In this document: positions 43,387-52,043 of the stretch, piece by piece
Numbering within the stretch: position 1 is the stretch's first letter
How the letters are laid out: every line of letters begins with the position of its first letter
Assembly (NCBI GenBank): GCA_002364215.1
Contig: DEXQ01000008.1
Coordinates: 430,238 to 494,237 of the forward strand
DNA: 64,000 bases
Reading direction: 5' to 3'
Origin: Aequorivita sp. UBA3180
Lineage (GTDB): Bacteria > Bacteroidota > Bacteroidia > Flavobacteriales > Flavobacteriaceae
Position numbers and translations under genes: made by a program
The notes under the pieces: model-generated
Seen by the model: only the letters and a program-made list of their open reading frames with translations
What the model was told of the DNA's origin: nothing
Databases searched by the model: none

Positions 43387-44202
43387 TCAATTATTCCCTA
43401 AAATCAAAGGCAAACCACTGTCGCCAGAACCAACTACTACAACTTTAGCATTAGGTGATTTTGCAAGTTCAAGAGTTGCGTCAATTCCTTTATCCTGAAG
43501 GATTTTATCTGTTAATGAAGCACTTAAAATAGCATTTGCATCCGCTTTTCCTTGGGCTTCAATTCTAACTTTTTGAGCTTCTTTATCTGCTGTTACGAGT
43601 CTAAATTCATATTCCAAAGATTCTTGTTCCTGCTTCAGTTTTCTTTCAATCGCATCTTTAATTGTTGGCGGTAGGGTTACATCGCGCACCAAAATTTCAT
43701 TTAATTGTACGTATTGTTTGTCAAGAATTTTTTTGGTTTCCTCAAAAATTTCTTCTTGAATTGCATCTCGCTTGGTAGAGTACAATTGTTCGGGCGTATA
43801 ACGACCTACAACACTTCTGGCCGCACTTCTAATTGCCGGCTGAATAACACGTTGCAAATAATCTTCTCCTTTTTCTTGGTGTAATTTGGCAACATCACTA
43901 TAAATGGGTTGATACCATGCAGAGGCATCCAATTTAATTTCCAGTCCGTTGCTGGAAAGTACCTGCATTTTTTCACTGAGTTCTTGTTGTCGTACTTCGT
44001 AAACAAAAACCTTGTTCCAAGGTGCAATAATGTGAAAACCTTCGCCAAGAGGCGGTTGGTCCGTAACCACACCGTTTCCAAAAGTTTGATACAGCACCCC
44101 AGCGTGACCAGAGCCAATAGTTACGGAAGATTTTGATACTAAAATTATCAGCAAAATAATTCCTACGATGACGGGTATTGTGAGTTTGGGTAATTTTTCC
44201 AT
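43387..44202 (-). CDS. Prohibitin family (SPFH) membrane protein
   Basis: 271 residues. One N-terminal helix (LTIPVIVGIILLIILVS) then the SPFH domain (GHAGVLYQTFGNGVVTDQPPLGEG in pieces, VRQQELSEKMQVLSSNGLEI, PAIRSAARSVVGRYTPEQLY) and a C-terminal coiled coil (KLKQEQESLEYEFRLVTADK). Such proteins ring membrane microdomains and stabilise proteases or membrane enzymes. Located near a vWA-like membrane protein, but no co-transcription is proved; 25 bp between the genes makes it likely. Confidence 0.9.
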   Translation of the reverse strand: MEKLPKLTIPVIVGIILLIILVSKSSVTIGSGHAGVLYQTFGNGVVTDQPPLGEGFHIIAPWNKVFVYEVRQQELSEKMQVLSSNGLEIKLDASAWYQPIYSDVAKLHQEKGEDYLQRVIQPAIRSAARSVVGRYTPEQLYSTKRDAIQEEIFEETKKILDKQYVQLNEILVRDVTLPPTIKDAIERKLKQEQESLEYEFRLVTADKEAQKVRIEAQGKADANAILSASLTDKILQDKGIDATLELAKSPNAKVVVVGSGDSGLPLILGNN

Positions 44203-44227
44203 TGTATATTTTTATATGGGTTAATTT

Positions 44228-46261
44228 TTAGATGAGTCCGTTATATTTTCTTATAAACCATTCTGCTGCGAGTGCGAGAACGATAAGTGCGAGAAGATAT
44301 TTCCAATCGATCAAAGGTACTACTTTTTGTTCGCTTCTTTCAATGTTTTGGAAGTTATCATTGGTAAGTAAATTTTCAATTAACGCTTCCGTTTGGTTTA
44401 CATAATAGGCTTTTCCGTTAGAATTTTGGGCTATCCGACGAAGTTTGTACACATCGGCATTCAGGAATTGTTGCTCTACGTTAAAATCCAAAATCGTGAA
44501 ATTGCCACTGCTGGAAACTGCTTCGTTTGAAACCGAAACAGTATAATTATATTCCCCAGCGGGAAGACTGTTTAAATCTACTTCGTAATAATTGTTCCGC
44601 AGAAGCATTGGAAAAACGGTTTGCTTTTCGGTTTCCGTATTTTTTACCGTTATATTCAGCGATGCACGATTATCGAAAACATAATTTTTGTCGAAATACT
44701 GGGCAGAAATCTTAATTGGATTGTTATTGTAATAAAACGTTTCCGAAGACACTTCCATTCTGCTTCGCCGTTTATTTGAAGCTAAATATTGAACAAGATT
44801 CCCTATAAAATCATCAAAACTTTGGAAGCTTTCCGTTTCCAGAAAACTGCGTGCACGCCATCGCCAAAAACCTTCTCCGTCCCATATTGCGTCTCGTTTG
44901 CCGTTTATTTCCATTGTGGCGAGCAAAGGGTTTCCATTGGAAATTCCGCTAACTGTTTGTTCAAGCATTACTTCGTTTGGAACCGTTATTGTCAATGCAC
45001 CAAACTCTGTGTGCAATGGTGGAAAATTGTTGAAACCAATATCTTCAACAGCGAAAGTTCCGTAATTACTGTTTAGTTCAACTTGCACGTCATCACTTTG
45101 ATTGGAGGCTTCTTTATTGAAATTATCCTGCGCCCCATTAAGGAAATACCAATCCGTGTGCAGGCCAGAGATTACCCAACTATTCTTGTTCAATTTCTCC
45201 ATTTCAGAAAATATTGCGGCAAAACTTCTATCGGGCTGATAAAGGATTATCAATTGATAATCATTTAAAAATGAAGCAGCTTCTGCAGGTTTTTTAAATG
45301 AAATGGTGCGTTGTTCATTGGTAGTAATTGCTTTTTTAAGCGAACCTAAATCGGGATGAGTTATTTTACTGACCACTAAAACGTTGGTGGCCTGGTCAAT
45401 CACTTCAACGGCGAACTGCTTGCTGTTGTTGGTTTTGTTCTTTTCATCCACAAGTGGAAGTATTTGCGCTGTGTATTTTTGAAGCCCAACGCTGGAAGCA
45501 TTTAACGTGAAATTGAGCGTTTTTGAAGTTTCATTTTCCGAAAAGGAAACGTTTGTTCTATAGAGCGTTGCAGCGCCTTGCGTAACGACAAATTCAGAAT
45601 TCACGGGATTTGTGCCGCTGTAATTCAAAATAACTTCAACCGGAAACTGGTTTTTTAAGAATGCGTATCTATTGGTGTTTAACTGTTCGATTTTTATATC
45701 CGTATATTTTATGGAATCACCCAGAATTACAGGATAAATAGTATTTTTAAAAGTTGCGGAAGAAAATTCATAATCATTCCCAAGGGTTTGGTTTCCGTCA
45801 GTAATAAGGATTGTTGGTGCGGATTGGTTTTTGAAAAGCTCGTTTGCTGAAGCAAGCGCTTTGGAAACATTCGTATTTTTTTCATCAAAAGAAAGTGAAT
45901 CATATTCACGGAAATCACTTCCGAAGGAATAATAGGAAACGTCGAATTTGTCGTTTAATTCGCTGTTTTCTTTTAATTTTTGAAGTAAAGACGAAACATT
46001 TTCCCTTTGGTTCAACTCCTCGACTGAAGCTGAATTGTCAATAAGTACGGGAAGTTTCGGCTTTTCAATGGTATAGGTTTCACTTTTAAATTTTGGATTT
46101 ATGATTAAAAGTAGAATGGAAAACAAAGTTATAAAGCGGAGTATTCCAAAAATCCAACGAAGGGAACCCGTTTGTTTTGACTTATATCCATACATAAAAA
46201 CCGCCAGAGCAATGGATACTACTCCGGCGATGATTATATAAAGAATTGTTTCTGTGGTCAC
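44228..46261 (-). CDS. vWA-like membrane-anchored protein (BatA-type fold), unknown role
   Basis: 677 residues. Three membrane helices: two at the N-terminus (IIIAGVVSIALAVFMYGY, FITLFSILLLII) and one at the very end (WKYLLALIVLALAAEWFIR). The first periplasmic region has a vWA-like pattern (LPVLIDNSASVEELNQ with DxSxS-like metal site, APTILITDGNQTLGND), followed by Ig-like beta-rich segments and a glutamine amidotransferase-like stretch near the middle. This plan matches conserved Bacteroidota proteins with N-terminal double transmembrane region. No enzyme activity visible. Confidence 0.75.
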   Translation of the reverse strand: MTTETILYIIIAGVVSIALAVFMYGYKSKQTGSLRWIFGILRFITLFSILLLIINPKFKSETYTIEKPKLPVLIDNSASVEELNQRENVSSLLQKLKENSELNDKFDVSYYSFGSDFREYDSLSFDEKNTNVSKALASANELFKNQSAPTILITDGNQTLGNDYEFSSATFKNTIYPVILGDSIKYTDIKIEQLNTNRYAFLKNQFPVEVILNYSGTNPVNSEFVVTQGAATLYRTNVSFSENETSKTLNFTLNASSVGLQKYTAQILPLVDEKNKTNNSKQFAVEVIDQATNVLVVSKITHPDLGSLKKAITTNEQRTISFKKPAEAASFLNDYQLIILYQPDRSFAAIFSEMEKLNKNSWVISGLHTDWYFLNGAQDNFNKEASNQSDDVQVELNSNYGTFAVEDIGFNNFPPLHTEFGALTITVPNEVMLEQTVSGISNGNPLLATMEINGKRDAIWDGEGFWRWRARSFLETESFQSFDDFIGNLVQYLASNKRRSRMEVSSETFYYNNNPIKISAQYFDKNYVFDNRASLNITVKNTETEKQTVFPMLLRNNYYEVDLNSLPAGEYNYTVSVSNEAVSSSGNFTILDFNVEQQFLNADVYKLRRIAQNSNGKAYYVNQTEALIENLLTNDNFQNIERSEQKVVPLIDWKYLLALIVLALAAEWFIRKYNGLI

Positions 46262-46304
46262 TAAATTTTATAAATTTCAATTTAAGTTGAGAAGGTAATT
46301 TCAA

Positions 46305-47282
46305 TCACTTTTTTTGTTTGGCTTCAATATCGGGAAGTTCTTTAATATATTTTTCTACATCCCACACAATATTCCAATTTGAAACATAATCCTGTAAATC
46401 TCCCAATTCCATAGCAGCTCTTCTTTTATCCACATTTTCAGGGTCTTCCAAAGGTAAAACATAATATACACCGGATTCTCTATCCAAACCAATTTGGCTC
46501 CCATATAATTGTCGTTTTCCTTGTCCAAGGGCTACCCGATCTTCCAATAAAGCCAAAGCGCTAGGTCTTGCGTTTCCCTTTTTAACTGCTTCGCGCATCA
46601 TTGGCAAATATTTTTCTTGGGTTTTTAAGTCAGCATGTTGAATAACTAAAAACAATGTGGTGTTACCTTGATTTCCAATAATATCTGCTCCCAACCAACC
46701 GCGTTCATCTAATATTTTTTTAACAATAATTAGGTTTAAAGAATCATTTTCCGCAATCGATTTCCAAAGATCTTTCGTTTCTTGAGAGTCGCGCCCGTAT
46801 TTATCATAAACCGTATTGGCTTGCATACGCAAGCCCTGATCGTATTTATATACACTATCTAAGATTGCAACGAGCGGTTTATCAAAATTTGCTTCTGCCT
46901 TTTCTTTATTAACTTTCACAAGATTTATAACCTCGTTCCAGCGCTTATCGGAATGTAGAATTGACAAATCGGAGTCAGTAGTAATATGAGAATAATTCGT
47001 GTAATTTCCTTTTTCAGAAATTCGAAATAACTGAACAAATGATGAATCAATTTCTTTTGCCAAGGCCCATGAACAAGCAGCATTATATCTATCATTAATT
47101 GCTCCTTTATCCCCTTTTGACTTAAATGCTTCAGAATATTTTTCTGCTGATTCTTGAAAATTTTTACTTTCATACAAACCCCAAGCTTCATTGACTAATT
47201 CAGAATATGTCTGCTGATTTTGAGCAAAAACTGAACTTATACCCAATAGCCAGAGAGCCGTTAATAAAACTGATTTCTTCAT
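46305..47282 (-). CDS. Exported TPR/DUF6624-like protein
   Basis: 325 residues from the ATG at 47282 (MKKSVLLTALWLLGISSVFAQ, a clean signal peptide); the longer start at 47327 would bury the signal. Residues 25-70 hold a TPR-like helix pair (AWGLYESKNFQESAEKYSEAF); residues 140-320 match the DUF6624 pattern (LDSVYKYDQGLRM, GWLGADIIGNQGNTTLFLVIQHAD, LEDRVALGQGKRQLYGSQIG). Periplasmic or surface; role unknown. Confidence 0.75.
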   Translation of the reverse strand: MKKSVLLTALWLLGISSVFAQNQQTYSELVNEAWGLYESKNFQESAEKYSEAFKSKGDKGAINDRYNAACSWALAKEIDSSFVQLFRISEKGNYTNYSHITTDSDLSILHSDKRWNEVINLVKVNKEKAEANFDKPLVAILDSVYKYDQGLRMQANTVYDKYGRDSQETKDLWKSIAENDSLNLIIVKKILDERGWLGADIIGNQGNTTLFLVIQHADLKTQEKYLPMMREAVKKGNARPSALALLEDRVALGQGKRQLYGSQIGLDRESGVYYVLPLEDPENVDKRRAAMELGDLQDYVSNWNIVWDVEKYIKELPDIEAKQKK

Positions 47283-47327
47283 AAATTCTAATTTGAAGAT
47301 TTTAAGCATTCTGTGCGGAAAATTCAA

Positions 47328-48074
47328 TTAAGTCAACATACCTCCATCCACGTTCAGCACTTGCCCAGTAACGTATGCAGAAAGATCGCTGGCAAAGAAA
47401 ACACAGGCATTTGCAATATCCTCAGGAGAGCCGCCACGCTTTAACGGAATGGCATCGCGCCAACCCTGTACTGTGGCTTCGTCCAATTTTCCGGTCATTT
47501 CGGTTTCTATGAAACCCGGAGCGATAGCGTTACAGCGAATATCTCGCGAACCTAATTCCAGTGCAACCGATTTTGTAAAACCAATGATTCCCGCTTTCGA
47601 GGCAGCGTAATTGGTCTGTCCGGCATTTCCTTTTACACCAACAACGGAACTCATATTGATGATGGAACCTTTGCGTTGTTTCAACATAGCGCGCTGTACA
47701 GCTTTGGTCATGTTGAAGACCGATTTCAGGTTCACTTCAATTACCTTATCAAAATCTTCTTCGGAAATACGCATCAAAAGGTTGTCTTTGGTAATTCCTG
47801 CATTATTTACAAGAATATCAATGCTTCCGAAATCATTCAAAACCTCTTCGGCCAGGTTTTGCGATTCGTCATAGGAAGCTGCATCGCTTTTGTATGCCTT
47901 TGCCTTTACACCAGATTTTGAAATTTCGTCTGCCAAAGCATTTGCCGCTTCAGCCGAAGAGCTATAGGTGAAGGCTACATTGGCGCCGTGCTGGGCGAAG
48001 GTTTCAACGATTCCTTTTCCTATTCCACGGCTACCGCCGGTAATGATTGCTGTTTTTCCTTCCAGTAATTTCAT
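47328..48074 (-). CDS. fabG: 3-oxoacyl-ACP reductase FabG
   Basis: 248 residues, classical SDR: TGGSRGIGKGI cofactor loop, NNAGI, Ser in SSVVGVKGNAGQ and YAASK (Y-x3-K), C-terminal VDGGM. The NADPH-dependent reduction step of fatty acid synthesis. Being the only ketoreductase in the window, it may also serve the T3PKS-linked fatty-acid genes at 8-10.7 kb, which lack one. Confidence 0.93.
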   Translation of the reverse strand: MKLLEGKTAIITGGSRGIGKGIVETFAQHGANVAFTYSSSAEAANALADEISKSGVKAKAYKSDAASYDESQNLAEEVLNDFGSIDILVNNAGITKDNLLMRISEEDFDKVIEVNLKSVFNMTKAVQRAMLKQRKGSIINMSSVVGVKGNAGQTNYAASKAGIIGFTKSVALELGSRDIRCNAIAPGFIETEMTGKLDEATVQGWRDAIPLKRGGSPEDIANACVFFASDLSAYVTGQVLNVDGGMLT

Positions 48075-48106
48075 ATTTTTAAAAGGTGTTTTGATGGTTG
48101 GTAAAA

Positions 48107-48137
48107 AACCTACAAGGTTTGGAAAACCTTGCAGGTT
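48107..48137. repeat. ACCTACAAGGTTT palindrome, copy 1
   Basis: AACCTACAAGGTTT-GGA-AAACCTTGCAGGTT: arms of 14 bases with one G/T change. The second copy lies at 48223-48253, so the two flank the sucD terminator. Dispersed repeat of the REP type. Confidence 0.8.
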
Positions 48138-48180
48138 CTATCTTATGGTCAAATATAGCAAAAGGTTGCGGGTTCTCCAT

Positions 48181-48209
48181 AAAAAAAGCCCTGCGAATTT
48201 CACAGAGCT
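48181..48209 (-). terminator. Terminator of sucD
   Basis: On the minus strand AGCTCTG-TGAAATTCG-CAGGGCT followed by seven T: a 7-bp stem with one G-U pair. Lies 57 bp past the sucD stop and 107 bp before fabG, between the two palindromic repeats. Confidence 0.75.
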
Positions 48210-48222
48210 ACTTAATGATTCA

Positions 48223-48253
48223 GACCTACAAGGTTCTTAAAACCTTGCAGGTC
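48223..48253. repeat. ACCTACAAGGTTY palindrome, copy 2
   Basis: GACCTACAAGGTT-CTTAA-AACCTTGCAGGTC: a near-perfect inverted repeat, the partner of the element at 48107. Positioned just after the sucD stop codon. Confidence 0.8.
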
Positions 48254-48265
48254 GAGAATAGCTTG

Positions 48266-49138
48266 TTAGCCTAAAACTTCTTTTACTTTCTTTCCGATTT
48301 CCGCTGGGGAATCCACAACGTGGATGCCACACTCGCGCATTACTTTTTTCTTTGCCTGAGCCGTATCATCGCTTCCTCCAACGATTGCTCCAGCGTGACC
48401 CATAGTACGTCCTGCAGGCGCAGTTTCACCAGCAATAAAGCCAATAATAGGCTTTTTTATACCGCTGTTTTTGTACCAATTTGCAGCATCTATTTCAAGT
48501 TGACCTCCAATTTCCCCGATCATTACTACAGCTTCACTTTCAGGATCATTGATGAGCAATTCCAAAGCTTCTTTAGTAGTTGTACCAATGATTGGATCTC
48601 CACCAATTCCAATAGCAGTTGTAATACCAAGGCCTTGTTTTACAACTTGATCGGCAGCCTCATAGGTAAGTGTTCCTGATTTTGAAACAATCCCCACCTT
48701 TCCCTTTTTGAAAACGAAGCCAGGCATAATACCCACTTTTGCTTCGCCTGGAGTAATAACACCTGGACAGTTTGGACCGATTAGTCGACAATCTCTGTCT
48801 TTAATGTAATTTGAAGCAGTGATCATATCTTTTACTGGAATACCTTCGGTAATAGTAATAATCACTTTAATGCCTGCGTCTGCAGCTTCCATAATGGCGT
48901 CTGCAGCAAATGCCGGTGGCACGAAAATAATAGTGGTATCGGCGCCCGTTTTTTCAACTGCTTCAGAAACTGTATTGAAAACTGGCTTACCCAAATGTTC
49001 TTGACCACCTTTCCCGGGCGTTACCCCTCCTACTACATTGGTTCCGTACTCAATCATTTGTTCGGCGTGAAAAGTACCTTCACTTCCGGTGAATCCTTGA
49101 ACTATTATTTTTGAATTTTTATTTACTAAAACGCTCAT
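48266..49138 (-). CDS. sucD: Succinate-CoA ligase, alpha subunit
   Basis: 290 residues: CoA-binding Rossmann (VNKNSKIIVQGFTGSEGTFH in part), GGVTPGKGGQEHLGKP, the phospho-histidine in MGHAGAIVGG and LIGPNCPGVITPG. With the beta subunit (sucC, not in this window) it interconverts succinyl-CoA and succinate plus nucleotide triphosphate in the TCA cycle. It sits apart from sucC, as is common in Bacteroidota. Confidence 0.96.
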   Translation of the reverse strand: MSVLVNKNSKIIVQGFTGSEGTFHAEQMIEYGTNVVGGVTPGKGGQEHLGKPVFNTVSEAVEKTGADTTIIFVPPAFAADAIMEAADAGIKVIITITEGIPVKDMITASNYIKDRDCRLIGPNCPGVITPGEAKVGIMPGFVFKKGKVGIVSKSGTLTYEAADQVVKQGLGITTAIGIGGDPIIGTTTKEALELLINDPESEAVVMIGEIGGQLEIDAANWYKNSGIKKPIIGFIAGETAPAGRTMGHAGAIVGGSDDTAQAKKKVMRECGIHVVDSPAEIGKKVKEVLG

Positions 49139-49249
49139 TTTTAAGTATTTTCTGTTGTTTATTTTGATTTATTATTGAAGTAATATCTTTGATTGATTTT
49201 TTAAGAATCGCCGCAAAGATACAGCTTTCTAATGTGGATTTAAAGGATA

Positions 49250-49663
49250 TTAAACCTTAACTCTGTGGTAGCTTTCGTTAGTATCATCTTTATCCGTAAC
49301 CGGTTGGCTCACTTGGTAACCACGATATAACTTATCGTCCTTCACTTCCCATATTGCAATGAAATGTGCAATTCCCAACTCTTCATCAGGATTTTCCATG
49401 GTTCTGATATAATATTTATAACGAATTGTTACGTGGTTGTCATCAGCCAGCAAATGGCTCACCTCAATTCTTAAATCATTATAAGATCGTCTTACTTCAC
49501 CAAAGAAATTTACAATATCCTCATAGTTCATGATAGATAATCCGTTGGCACTGTTCCAAATAAGCACCAGTTCAGGGTGGAAAAAACGCTCCAAAACTGT
49601 ATCGTCTCTTAAAATATCTGATCTGTAAAAATCCCTTACAATCTGTTTTGCTTTTTTGCTCAT
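49250..49663 (-). CDS. NTF2-like (SnoaL) family protein
   Basis: 137 residues. N-terminal helix, then a cone-shaped beta sheet pattern: FFHPELVLIWNSANGLSIMNYEDIVNFF, VSHLLADDNHVTIRYKYYIR, HFIAIWEVKDDKLYRGYQVSQP (read in pieces). This is the NTF2/SnoaL fold used by many small ligand-binding or isomerase proteins. The stop-start overlap of 4 bp with the LpxD paralogue suggests coupled expression, but the role is unknown. Confidence 0.85.
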   Translation of the reverse strand: MSKKAKQIVRDFYRSDILRDDTVLERFFHPELVLIWNSANGLSIMNYEDIVNFFGEVRRSYNDLRIEVSHLLADDNHVTIRYKYYIRTMENPDEELGIAHFIAIWEVKDDKLYRGYQVSQPVTDKDDTNESYHRVKV

Positions 49664-50598
49664 GATAATTTGTCCAATTTTTCAATAATGTCTGGAATAA
49701 GCTTAATGGAAGCTAATTCCTTATATTTTTTTCTGAATTCATCTGCAGGAGTTCCAAAATACGCCTTATGGCCGGGCAGTGACTTACTCACGCCACTCTG
49801 TGCTGAAATTACTGCCTTCTCACCAATAGTAATTCCACTCGTGATACCCACCTGCCCCCAAATGGTAACAAAATCCTCAATCAAAACACAACCCGCTATA
49901 CCAACCTGGGAGGCAATCAAACAACGTTTACCTATAACCGTATCGTGCCCAACGTGAACTTGATTGTCAAGTTTTGAGCCCTCTCCAATAGTCGTTGAGG
50001 CAGTTACTCCTTTGTCAATAGTACAAAGCGCACCAAGGTCAACATTGTCTTCAATTATTACGTTGCCGCCACTTAAAAGTTTATCGAATTTTTCAGGGCG
50101 GTTTTTGTAATAAAATGCATCGCTTCCTATAACGCTACCTGCATGGATAGTTACATTGTTACCAATAACTGTATTGTCGTAAATAGCTACGTTGGAATGA
50201 ATTAGACAATTTCGACCAATTTTCACATTATTTCCAACAAAAACATTGGGTTGAATTACTGTGCCCTCACCTATTTCAGCGGATTCTGAAATTGCACTGT
50301 TAGCATTTCGGAAAGGTTTAAAATAATGTGTAAGCTTATTGAAATCGCTAAACGGATCATCGGAAACCAACAACGCTTTCCCAACAGGACATTCTACTTT
50401 TTTATTGATAAGAATTACCGTTGCCTGTGATTCCAGCGCTTTGTCGTAATACTTTGGATGGTCAACAAATACAATATCTCCCGGTTGAACAACATGAATT
50501 TCATTCATCCCAAAAACTGGAAAATTTGGTTCCCCCACATAATCTGAACCGATTATGACAGCTATATTTTCAAGAGTTTGGGGAGTTGGGAATTTCAC
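49660..50598 (-). CDS. LpxD-like UDP-3-O-acylglucosamine N-acyltransferase paralogue
   Basis: 312 residues: an LpxD-type N-terminal uridine-binding region (VQPGDIVFVDHPKYYDKAL) and a left-handed beta helix of hexapeptide repeats (IGEGTVIQPNVFVGNNVKIG...). The catalytic His is kept in HVGHDTVIG, where true LpxD has HNV. A second, more typical LpxD is at 53443-54468, so this is either a paralogue for a different acyl chain or a maturation enzyme of another sugar nucleotide. Downstream of efp, overlaps the NTF2-like gene by 4 bp. Confidence 0.8.
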   Translation of the reverse strand: MKFPTPQTLENIAVIIGSDYVGEPNFPVFGMNEIHVVQPGDIVFVDHPKYYDKALESQATVILINKKVECPVGKALLVSDDPFSDFNKLTHYFKPFRNANSAISESAEIGEGTVIQPNVFVGNNVKIGRNCLIHSNVAIYDNTVIGNNVTIHAGSVIGSDAFYYKNRPEKFDKLLSGGNVIIEDNVDLGALCTIDKGVTASTTIGEGSKLDNQVHVGHDTVIGKRCLIASQVGIAGCVLIEDFVTIWGQVGITSGITIGEKAVISAQSGVSKSLPGHKAYFGTPADEFRKKYKELASIKLIPDIIEKLDKLS

Positions 50599-50654
50599 TT
50601 TTTCGGATTAATAGATTATTGAATTGTTGTAATGATTGAATATTACATTCCAGT

Positions 50655-51221
50655 TTACTCTTTCATTCGTTCCTGATACTGACCTTTTTCAGTATCAATT
50701 CTAATTTTATCACCTTCGTTTATGAAAAGAGGAACATTAATTTCAGCACCAGTTTCAACAATTGCAGGTTTGGTAGCGTTTGTGGCTGTATTACCTTTAA
50801 CGCCAGGTTCGGTTGAAGTAACCTCCAAAACTACATGAGCTGGCATTTCAACTGAAAGCGGTGCGCTATCTTCAGTATTTATTAAAACTGTAACAATTTC
50901 ACCTTCTTTCATCAATTCAGGTGTATCGAGTATATCCTTCATCAAGCGAATCTGCGAATAATCGTCAGTATTCATAAAATGATACATATCACCTTCGTTG
51001 TATAGATATTGAAATTTATGGGTTTCAACGCGAACGTCCTCTATTTTATGCCCTGCGGAAAAAGTATTGTCAATTACTTTTCCAGTGGTAACGCTTTTTA
51101 GTTTTGTACGAACAAAAGCAGGTCCCTTTCCAGGTTTTACGTGAAGAAATTCAATTATTTTATAAATATCGTTGTTATAGCGGATGCAAAGTCCTTTTCT
51201 AATATCTGATGATGTTGCCAT
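50655..51221 (-). CDS. efp: Elongation factor P
   Basis: 188 residues, three beta-barrel domains of usual length. Loop HVKPGKGPAFVRTK carries Lys32 at the tip, the position modified by beta-lysylation or another post-translational step in other bacteria. Relieves ribosomes stalled on polyproline; the lysine-type tip means no arginine rhamnosylation. Between lpxA and the LpxD paralogue. Confidence 0.96.
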   Translation of the reverse strand: MATSSDIRKGLCIRYNNDIYKIIEFLHVKPGKGPAFVRTKLKSVTTGKVIDNTFSAGHKIEDVRVETHKFQYLYNEGDMYHFMNTDDYSQIRLMKDILDTPELMKEGEIVTVLINTEDSAPLSVEMPAHVVLEVTSTEPGVKGNTATNATKPAIVETGAEINVPLFINEGDKIRIDTEKGQYQERMKE

Positions 51222-51257
51222 TACTAGGTGTGTGGTTTAATGTTTTATTGATTACGT

Positions 51258-52043
51258 TTAGTTTGAATTAAAATAGCCTTTCATTATTCCGCGTTTGGAA
51301 TTTTTTATGAACTGAAGTATTTCGTCCCTTTCCGGAGTGGCCTCCATTTCGGCTTCTATAATTTCGGAAGCTTGTGAAGTGTTATAGTTTTTTTGATAAA
51401 GAAGTCTGTAAATATTTTGAATTTCAGTGATTTTTTGGGAATTGAATCCTCTTCTTCTTAAACCAATAGAATTAATACCCACATAACTAAGTGGTTCACG
51501 AGCTGCTTTTACAAATGGCGGAACATCTTTACGTACAAGTGAACCTCCAGTTACAAAAGCGTGGTTTCCGATCATACAGAACTGATGGACTGCAGTCATC
51601 CCGGCTAAAACTACATGGTCACCAACAGTCACGTGCCCAGCAAGAGTACTATTGTTTGAAAAAATGCAGTTATCACCTACAATGCAATCGTGCGCAATGT
51701 GGCAATAGGCCATAATCCAACAGTTTTTTCCCACTACAGTTTTGCCACGATCCACTGTACCGCGATTTATGGTAACATATTCACGGATGGTTGTGCCATC
51801 GCCTATTTCTACAGTAGTATCTTCATCCTTAAATTTTAAATCCTGTGGTATTGCAGAGATTACAGCCCCAGGAAATATATTACAGTTTTTCCCAATGCGC
51901 GCGCCCTCCATAATGGTCACATTGCTGCCAATCCAAGTTCCTTCACCGATCACGACATTATTGTGAATGGTCGTAAAAGGTTCAATCACTACATTTTTGG
52001 CTATTTTTGCGCCCGGATGGACGTATGCAAGTGGTTGGTTCAT
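51258..52043 (-). CDS. lpxA: UDP-N-acetylglucosamine O-acyltransferase LpxA
   Basis: 261 residues, left-handed beta helix with hexapeptide repeats (IGEGTWIGSNVTIMEGARIG), catalytic His in CHIAHDCIVGDN, and a C-terminal helical domain (NSIGLRRRGFN). First enzyme of lipid A synthesis, transferring a 3-hydroxyacyl chain from ACP. Start follows lpxC/fabZ stop directly (no gap), so they are translated as a unit. Confidence 0.96.
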   Translation of the reverse strand: MNQPLAYVHPGAKIAKNVVIEPFTTIHNNVVIGEGTWIGSNVTIMEGARIGKNCNIFPGAVISAIPQDLKFKDEDTTVEIGDGTTIREYVTINRGTVDRGKTVVGKNCWIMAYCHIAHDCIVGDNCIFSNNSTLAGHVTVGDHVVLAGMTAVHQFCMIGNHAFVTGGSLVRKDVPPFVKAAREPLSYVGINSIGLRRRGFNSQKITEIQNIYRLLYQKNYNTSQASEIIEAEMEATPERDEILQFIKNSKRGIMKGYFNSN

